A DNA stretch of 5,545 nucleotides, from assembly GCA_946627575.1 (NCBI GenBank), contig CAMOVS010000106.1, positions 1 through 5,545 of the forward strand, written 5' to 3'. The stretch comes from an uncultured Lachnospiraceae bacterium. Lineage in GTDB: Bacteria > Bacillota > Clostridia > Lachnospirales > Lachnospiraceae. Below are positions 1 to 4,355 of this stretch, piece after piece. The notes under the pieces are model-generated. The model was not told the DNA's origin. It saw only the letters and a list, made by a program, of their open reading frames with translations, and did not search any database. Made by a program: the position numbers and the translations under genes. Numbering within the stretch: position 1 is the stretch's first letter; each line of letters starts with the position of its first letter.

Positions 1-4
1 AATT

Positions 5-31
5 TCAATAAAGCTCAAAAGAATCCTGCAT
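5..31 (-). CDS. Possible 8-residue leader peptide or start of a broken gene
   Basis: The minus strand has GGAGG (39-43), a 7-base gap and ATG (29-31), an ideal translation start about 25 bases after the predicted transcript start. The frame reads MQDSFELY and then stops (TGA at 5-7). It could be a leader peptide controlling a gene beyond the left edge, or the remnant of a gene broken by an early stop or frameshift. A second, weaker possibility is a TTG at 16-18, preceded by AGGA five bases earlier, whose frame stays open to the window edge. Confidence 0.25.
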   Translation of the reverse strand: MQDSFELY

Positions 32-38
32 TAGCAGG
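25..38 (-). other. Small hairpin enclosing the left-edge start codon
   Basis: On the minus-strand RNA CCUGC and GCAGG pair perfectly around the four-base loop UAAU, followed by AUUCUUUU. The start codon of the tiny ORF spans the loop and the stem, so the hairpin could hinder initiation. An alternative 6-base pairing (26-31 with 44-49) would instead place GGAGG in the loop. It is too short for a confident terminator call. Confidence 0.3.
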
Positions 39-74
39 CCTCCATGCAGAACCACATTGCATTTATATGCCTAC

Positions 75-103
75 AGTATATAACATACCGGTATACCGGT
101 CAA
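75..103 (-). promoter_or_regulatory. Near-consensus promoter for a minus-strand unit at the left edge
   Basis: On the minus strand TTGACC (98-103) and TATACT (75-80) are separated by exactly 17 bases, each box one or two bases from consensus. Transcription would start near 68. It follows the terminator of the upstream gene, the expected place for a new transcription unit, and a ribosome binding site lies about 25 bases further on. Confidence 0.7.
87..100. promoter_or_regulatory. Perfect 14-base palindrome, likely operator
   Basis: ACCGGTATACCGGT is identical to its reverse complement. It covers most of the spacer and the last three bases of the -35 box of the left-edge promoter, where a bound dimeric repressor would block RNA polymerase. 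A further ATACC/GGTAT pair flanks it (85-89 and 104-108), so the site may be larger. The regulator family cannot be told; the 17-base spacer argues against typical MerR-type twisting, which uses 19-20 bases. Confidence 0.6.
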
Positions 104-170
104 GGTATTTCTATCACTATTTTCAACATTTTCTTCTTTATTCAGGGCTGTTTATTGTAAATAATAGACA

Positions 171-207
171 AAGAAGGAAGCCATCTGTAATGGATAGCCT
201 CCTTCTT
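171..207 (-). terminator. Intrinsic terminator of the transglutaminase-like gene
   Basis: A 15-base-pair stem pairs 193-207 with 171-185 around a 7-base loop. On the minus-strand RNA all pairs form, two of them G-U wobbles (179/199 and 182/196). On the plus strand those same positions would be A-C mismatches, so the structure fits minus-strand transcription. The 3' side runs into a moderately U-rich tail (UGUCUAUUAUUU). It lies about 105 bases past the stop codon. Confidence 0.75.
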
Positions 208-311
208 CTAAGTAACCCACATCCCATATAGTGATGTCTAATATTATCTTTTTATACGATCATAACAAATATCATAATCAAAGAGTCTTTACACTATTTA
301 CCGGCGGGCCA
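208..311 (-). other. AT-rich 3' untranslated stretch
   Basis: Between the stop codon and the terminator the sequence is AT-rich and has no supported gene. The only structure is a small 5-base inverted repeat (219-223 with 233-237, ACATC/GATGT). A weak promoter-like pair on the minus strand (TTGATT with TATAAA at 19-base spacing) is too poor to call. Together with the terminator and the left-edge promoter this accounts for the gene-poor interval 1-311. Confidence 0.4.
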
Positions 312-935
312 TCATCCTCTGTGGTGTTTTCTCCACACCCTGCTGGACCCGCTCTTGCAGTAATAAGAGAACTTCTTACCCTTCATGGCGTTGGCCGCCT
401 GGACATCAAAATACTTTTTCTTTCCGTTGATCCTGACGTAATTCCACCAGTGCTCGCAGCTGGATCCGTTGCTTCGCACATACCTGCCGCTGCAGAGTCC
501 TGCATTGTAGCCAAGCCGGTTGGCAAAAATACAGAAAACGGCCGACATGTCATAGCAGGTTCCGCTCATGGTCAGAACATGACGGTAGCGGCTGCGGAAC
601 TTGGAAGTGTAATGAATCTTATGTTCCTTATGGAGGGCTTTCGTCTGGGCCCTCATAGCTGCTCTCTTTTTCTTGCCTACATGAATCTTAATAGAGCCCC
701 TGCTGTGGGTGTAGTGCATGTGCTTGACCAGGTACACATAGACAGCTTTTAGCTTCTGTTTTCTGGTCATCTCAGGGCTTGTGCACCGATTAAGGATGAT
801 CTCCACTGCAGCATTGATCTCAGGGTTCCTGGTATAGATGGGTTTCCGGGCTTCTGTCTTCAAGCTGAAGAAGGGGGCAGCAAGGATCATAAAGAACATG
901 ATTGCTGCCAGACAATATTTCTTTAAAGTATTCAT
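312..935 (-). CDS. Secreted transglutaminase-like (Cys-His-Asp) protein
   Basis: This 207-residue protein is predicted to be exported and to carry a transglutaminase/cysteine-protease fold. Residues 1-29 form a signal peptide: MNTLKKYC, a hydrophobic core (about 9-24), then a possible cleavage site after TEA. The catalytic triad fits Cys127 (MSGTCYDMSAVF), His162 (CEHWWNYVRING) and Asp177 (KKYFDVQAAN), with the spacing and surroundings typical of transglutaminase-core domains. The region before it (about 35-75) resembles the helical lead-in of such domains (AVYVYLVKHMHYT). The mature part is very rich in Lys, Arg and His (for example HVGKKKRAAMRAQTK), suggesting binding to anionic wall polymers; this is inference. 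Family members can be peptidases, amidases or crosslinking enzymes, and the sequence does not say which. The gene has its own promoter, leader and terminator, so a link with the efflux operon is not evident. No membrane anchor or sorting signal is seen. Confidence 0.85.
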   Translation of the reverse strand: MNTLKKYCLAAIMFFMILAAPFFSLKTEARKPIYTRNPEINAAVEIILNRCTSPEMTRKQKLKAVYVYLVKHMHYTHSRGSIKIHVGKKKRAAMRAQTKALHKEHKIHYTSKFRSRYRHVLTMSGTCYDMSAVFCIFANRLGYNAGLCSGRYVRSNGSSCEHWWNYVRINGKKKYFDVQAANAMKGKKFSYYCKSGSSRVWRKHHRG

Positions 936-945
936 AACCTGTGTA

Positions 946-952
946 TCCTTTC
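946..952 (-). promoter_or_regulatory. Ribosome binding site of the transglutaminase-like gene
   Basis: GAAAGGA on the minus strand ends 10 bases before the ATG at 933-935. It supports this start, which also places a well-formed signal peptide at the N-terminus. Confidence 0.6.
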
Positions 953-972
953 GGGGAGGCCGGGAAGGTCCG

Positions 973-989
973 AAAAAGCCTAAAGGCTT
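973..989 (-). terminator. Attenuator-like hairpin with U-run in the leader
   Basis: On the minus-strand RNA a 5-base-pair stem AAGCC/GGCUU (985-989 with 976-980) closes a UUUA loop, and UUU continues directly to give a run of five U. The stem is short for an efficient terminator, so this may be a pause or attenuation site. It lies about 40 bases before the start codon, where early termination would control the downstream gene. Confidence 0.35.
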
Positions 990-1077
990 AAAGCGAGGAT
1001 CCCGGCTCTGATTCGTCTCCGGTTTCAGCCCGACTGAAGAGGTCCGGACAAGCCGCCTCTGCAGCCACAGCCCCTAT

Positions 1078-1106
1078 AGTCTAACACAAGTTCATGAAAA
1101 AAGCAA
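1078..1106 (-). promoter_or_regulatory. Sigma-A-type promoter of the transglutaminase-like gene
   Basis: Read on the minus strand, TTGCTT (1101-1106) is followed after 17 bases by TAGACT (1078-1083). A TG one base before the -10 gives an extended -10 element. The bases upstream of the -35 (1107-1140) are strongly A/T-rich and could act as an UP element. Transcription should start near 1071, giving a leader of about 135 nucleotides. The position between the permease stop and the next gene makes this an independent unit. Confidence 0.65.
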
Positions 1107-1141
1107 ATTTTTGTAACATTTATTTAACATCTGAAAAATAT

Positions 1142-4100
1142 TTATGAAACAATCTCTTTGTCTGAGGACATCTTTCCATCGCTTTCCGAAAGAGTATCTT
1201 TGTCCGCTTTTTCTCCGTCCTCTCCCTCTCCTCTGCTTTCTTTTCTCTTTCTCCTCCTCCGCTTTTTCCTTTTCTTTTTGCCATCACCGGCCAGGATCAG
1301 GTAGAAGGCCGGCATCATGAGCAGACAGAGGATGGTAGAAGCAATCAGTCCGCCGATGATAACAAAGGCCATACCGCTCATCATTTTATTATCGCTGAAG
1401 AGGGCCATAGGCACCATGGCCAGGATGGTGGTCAGAGTGGTCATGAGGATGGGACGGAGCCGGATGGAACCGGCAGTTACCAGGGCATCTTCCAGGGACA
1501 TGTGCTCCTTTTCCTGGTTGGCGGTATCCACCAGCAGGATGCCGTTGTTAACCACGATTCCCATCAGCATGAGGAAGCCCATCATGGATACCATGTTCAT
1601 GCTGGTCCCGGTCAGGAAAAGCAGGAGGAAAGATCCGATCAGGGAGAAGGGGATACAGGTCATAACCATCAGGGAGAATCTCGAAGATTCGAACTGCATG
1701 GCCATGACCAGAAAGACCAGGAAAATACCGGACAGGATAGCCCGGAAGATGGCCGTCAGGTTCTCCGTTCTCATATCATCGATGAAGGAGGAGGAAAGTC
1801 CGGTTCCTTCCGGGTATTCCATCTCCCCCGCTTTCTTGTTGATCTCCCGGGAGATTCTGGTCTTGTCTTCGGAGCTAACCATAGCCGATACAGTCTGCTG
1901 GTAGCGTCCGTCACTCTTCTGAATCATCTGGGGTTCCTGGCTGTATTCCACCCGGGCAATCTCGGAAAGAGCTGTCTGCTTGCCGGTGGCTCCCGTCAGA
2001 ACTTTTTCCATTAGTCCCTTCTCGTCAGCGTAGGTTCCTTCCGGATAGCGGAGAATGATGTCATACTCCTCCCCTTTCATCTCCAGAGTTCCCGCCGTCA
2101 GACCGGTCAGACTCTGATAAAGGTCACCGGCAATCTGGGCCGGGGCCAGTCCGGCGTTAGCGCTTTTGAGGGGGTCGATAATAACATGGGCGGCTGTCTT
2201 GGCGGCCGCTGCGTCGGACCGCACCTGAAGAACGCCCGGCACCTCTCCCATCATTTCTTCTACTTTAGCAGAGGCCTGGGCCAGGTTGTTCTGGTCATCG
2301 CTGGCCAGAACCACATCCACCGTATCCGAAGCGTAGGTGGAGGTCATCTCGCTTCCGCCCCCCGTGGGCTGAACCCGTATATCGCAGCCTGTCATATCCG
2401 ACAGTTTCTCCGTATAGATCTCCACAGCTTTTTCGCTGGACCGTTTGCTGCCCTTGACGGCATAAGCCGTCAGGACTGCGGTATTCTGGGATATGCTCAG
2501 ACTGTAGTCGTCAAACTCCTTATCCTCCGCTGCCATTTGCTCCAACTCCCGCATCCTCTCACTCATATGATCCAGCTTAGTACCCGACCGGAAGGTCACA
2601 TTGACTATGATGCTTCCATCGTAGGAAGTAGGGATTAATTCAAAGTCCAGGGTGGAAGCCAGGTAAAAAGAGGCAATCAGCAAAAGGACGCTGACCAACA
2701 TGGTGGTCTTCTTCCTGTACATGAGCTTGCGCAGCAGCCTGCCGTACCCTTTCTTAACGACATCCAGAATGTGATTGGCAGTATTTTCCCTTTTTTCCGT
2801 CGGATCCACCTTGACGTATAAGAGGGGAACGATGGTCAGGGCCATGATCAGAGAGGCTGCCATGGCAAATACAATAATCATGCCCAGTTGGGAAAACATC
2901 TGGCCGGACATGCCTGACATCAGGGACAGGGGCAGGTAAACGACACAGGTCGTTAGTGTCGAGGCAAAGATACTCATGGATACCACGCCGGCCCCCTTGA
3001 TGGCTGCATCTTTTCGGTCTTTCACTTCTTCCCTGATCCGGAAACAGCTTTCGATCACAACGATGGAACTGTCCACAATCATACCGATGGCGATAACCAG
3101 GGCGCCGGTTGTAATAATGTTAAGATTAAATCCAAAGAGGTACATGCAGATTAAGGTAGCAAGAACAGACAATGGCATGGAGCTGCCGACGATCAGGCTG
3201 GCCTTCCAGTCGCCAAAAAAGACGAAAAGAACGATCATGGCCAGTACAACACCGATAAGCAAAGTCTCGCCTACGGACTTAAGGGCACCCGTGATGCTGG
3301 TCCCTGCATCATAACTTACATCAAAGATACCGCCGGGGTCCTCATCCTCCAGCCGCTTCAGGACCTGTCGGACCCTGTCGCAGACCCGGACCGTGGACCC
3401 GCTCTGGCGCTTGGTTACGCCTACACTAACGTTATTTTCCCCGTTATATCGGCTGACGGTATCCGGATCCTTGGCCTGCATACTGATATCCGCCACATCG
3501 CCCAGGGTGATCAGGGCACCGGTGGCAGTGGTCAGGGTCGTATTCCTGATATCATCGATGGAAAGGTACTTTGCACTGGTGTTCACCGATATGTCCTGGC
3601 TGCCGCCACTGATGGTGCCGGCCGGGACATTGTACTGGGTCATGCCGATGGTCTGGCCGATGGTGGAAATATTGAGCCCGTACTGATTAAGTTTCTGCTG
3701 GTCCAGCTGGACCCGGACATAGTTCTCCCGCCCTCCTGTTACCTCCACCCGGGCCACATCGGGAACCGCTTCCAGGGCAGGCACCATGGTATCATCGATA
3801 TAGGCCATCATATCGGAGGACCCGTCATTGATGACCGAGATGGTCATGGTGTCTATGGCGTTGACATCCATCTGAATGATGACGGGATCCCTGGCATCCT
3901 CCGGCAGATCCAGCAGGTCAAGGGCTGCCGACAGGTCGGTATAGGCATCGTTCATGTCCATGTCATAGCCGTAAGTTAAGGCCACCATGGAATAATTATC
4001 ATAGGAATAAGAAATCACCTGTTCCACGCCGGACAGGGCACTGCCGGAGTCCTCGATCTTTTTGGTCACCAGCTCTTCGATGCTTTCCGGATTGGCTCCG

Positions 4101-4255
4101 GGATATACGGTATTAACCAGCATCATTGGCATCTGAATGTCCGGCATCAGCTCCATGTCAAAACTTAAGATGCTGATCAGGCCGAATACCGCGATGCCCA
4201 GAACCACAAGGGCTGTGGATACAGGACGCCGGAGTATGAATTTTGTCAGACTCAT
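1142..4255 (-). CDS. RND family efflux transporter permease subunit
   Basis: This is a complete 1037-residue RND pump, close to the roughly 1050 of AcrB, and should export substrates from the membrane or cell surface using the proton gradient. Visible in order: cytoplasmic KFILRRPVS and TM1 (about 12-32); a large external loop (33-325) with the family YPGANPESIEE motif; TM2-6 (about 327-480); TM7 (about 517-535); a second loop (536-832); TM8-12 (about 835-988). The proton relay is partly as in AcrB: Asp395 in TM4 (GMIVDSSIVV) matches Asp407, but the next residue is Ser instead of Asp408, and Asn903 (MGIVVNNGILLVD) replaces Lys940. Arg932 and Thr939 (IRLRPILMTT) match Arg971 and Thr978. The C-terminus is odd: 13 consecutive Lys/Arg (993-1005), then an acidic, Ser-containing tail. 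It lies downstream of its adaptor gene. SwrC-like Firmicute pumps are a plausible comparison, but I cannot name the substrate or gene. Confidence 0.95.
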   Translation of the reverse strand: MSLTKFILRRPVSTALVVLGIAVFGLISILSFDMELMPDIQMPMMLVNTVYPGANPESIEELVTKKIEDSGSALSGVEQVISYSYDNYSMVALTYGYDMDMNDAYTDLSAALDLLDLPEDARDPVIIQMDVNAIDTMTISVINDGSSDMMAYIDDTMVPALEAVPDVARVEVTGGRENYVRVQLDQQKLNQYGLNISTIGQTIGMTQYNVPAGTISGGSQDISVNTSAKYLSIDDIRNTTLTTATGALITLGDVADISMQAKDPDTVSRYNGENNVSVGVTKRQSGSTVRVCDRVRQVLKRLEDEDPGGIFDVSYDAGTSITGALKSVGETLLIGVVLAMIVLFVFFGDWKASLIVGSSMPLSVLATLICMYLFGFNLNIITTGALVIAIGMIVDSSIVVIESCFRIREEVKDRKDAAIKGAGVVSMSIFASTLTTCVVYLPLSLMSGMSGQMFSQLGMIIVFAMAASLIMALTIVPLLYVKVDPTEKRENTANHILDVVKKGYGRLLRKLMYRKKTTMLVSVLLLIASFYLASTLDFELIPTSYDGSIIVNVTFRSGTKLDHMSERMRELEQMAAEDKEFDDYSLSISQNTAVLTAYAVKGSKRSSEKAVEIYTEKLSDMTGCDIRVQPTGGGSEMTSTYASDTVDVVLASDDQNNLAQASAKVEEMMGEVPGVLQVRSDAAAAKTAAHVIIDPLKSANAGLAPAQIAGDLYQSLTGLTAGTLEMKGEEYDIILRYPEGTYADEKGLMEKVLTGATGKQTALSEIARVEYSQEPQMIQKSDGRYQQTVSAMVSSEDKTRISREINKKAGEMEYPEGTGLSSSFIDDMRTENLTAIFRAILSGIFLVFLVMAMQFESSRFSLMVMTCIPFSLIGSFLLLFLTGTSMNMVSMMGFLMLMGIVVNNGILLVDTANQEKEHMSLEDALVTAGSIRLRPILMTTLTTILAMVPMALFSDNKMMSGMAFVIIGGLIASTILCLLMMPAFYLILAGDGKKKRKKRRRRKRKESRGEGEDGEKADKDTLSESDGKMSSDKEIVS
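1207..1279 (+). repeat. 73-base near-perfect polypyrimidine tract
   Basis: On the plus strand this stretch is all C and T apart from three G residues at 1217, 1235 and 1261; the longest unbroken run is 25 bases (1236-1260). On the coding (minus) strand it is therefore a polypurine run of AAA, AAG, AGA, AGG and GAG-type codons. It encodes the Lys/Arg run and the start of the acidic tail of the permease. Confidence 0.85.
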
Positions 4256-4355
4256 TAATGCTCTCCTCTAAGAACGCAGATTATTGTCAGACTAATGCAG
4301 CAGGATTCCCGGTCTCACAGTTCCCTTATAGTTCATTCTATGATCCGGTCCATAA
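4256..4355 (-). other. 100-base gap between adaptor and permease genes
   Basis: The gap between the adaptor stop and the permease start holds no convincing promoter and no GC-rich hairpin followed by a U-run. The only clear signal is the permease ribosome binding site at its downstream end. The two genes are therefore probably cotranscribed from a promoter beyond the right edge, although 100 bases is longer than is usual for tightly coupled operon partners. Confidence 0.5.
4263..4269 (-). promoter_or_regulatory. Ribosome binding site of the RND permease
   Basis: On the minus strand AGAGGAG lies 7 bases before the ATG at 4253-4255. This is near-ideal spacing and fixes the start codon, which also gives the expected short cytoplasmic N-terminus (MSLTKFILRRPV) before the first membrane helix. 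Confidence 0.85.

Larger units (their letters stand above)
936..1071 (-). promoter_or_regulatory. Structured 5' leader of the transglutaminase-like gene, class unknown
   Basis: The leader is long and more GC-rich than the flanking intergenic DNA. Self-complementary parts (plus-strand coordinates): a two-tier hairpin at 1018-1048, with outer stem 1018-1022/1044-1048 (UCCGG/CCGGA) and inner stem 1024-1028/1034-1038 (UUCAG/CUGAA, loop UCGGG); a 7-base-pair helix of 1000-1006 with 959-965 (GCCGGGA/UCCCGGC); and, enclosed by that helix, a short hairpin ending in U5. In addition AUCCU (996-1000) is complementary to AGGAU (945-949) within the ribosome binding region, an alternative pairing that overlaps the 7-base-pair helix by one base. 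This arrangement suggests leader-based control, but I cannot match it to a riboswitch class I know. Confidence 0.45.

Noticed and set aside
57..84. Plus-strand promoter TTGCAT, 16 bases, TATAAC
   Set aside because: It faces into minus-strand genes with no supported plus-strand gene after it, and the overlapping minus-strand promoter is much better.
231..752. Open plus-strand frame of 173 codons
   Set aside because: It lies wholly opposite the transglutaminase-like gene, has no ribosome binding site or recognisable domain, and its composition is that of an antisense shadow.
936..1071. c-di-AMP (ydaO-type) riboswitch in the leader
   Set aside because: A stretch reading GACGAAUCAGAGCCGGGAUCC-like text (997-1017) and the wall-enzyme context recall that class, but I could not find the other conserved core segments and the leader is short for it. 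A covariance search would settle this.
1317..3686. Several open plus-strand frames opposite the RND permease
   Set aside because: All are antisense to a strongly recognised 1037-residue protein and show no family motifs, signal peptides or start signals of their own.
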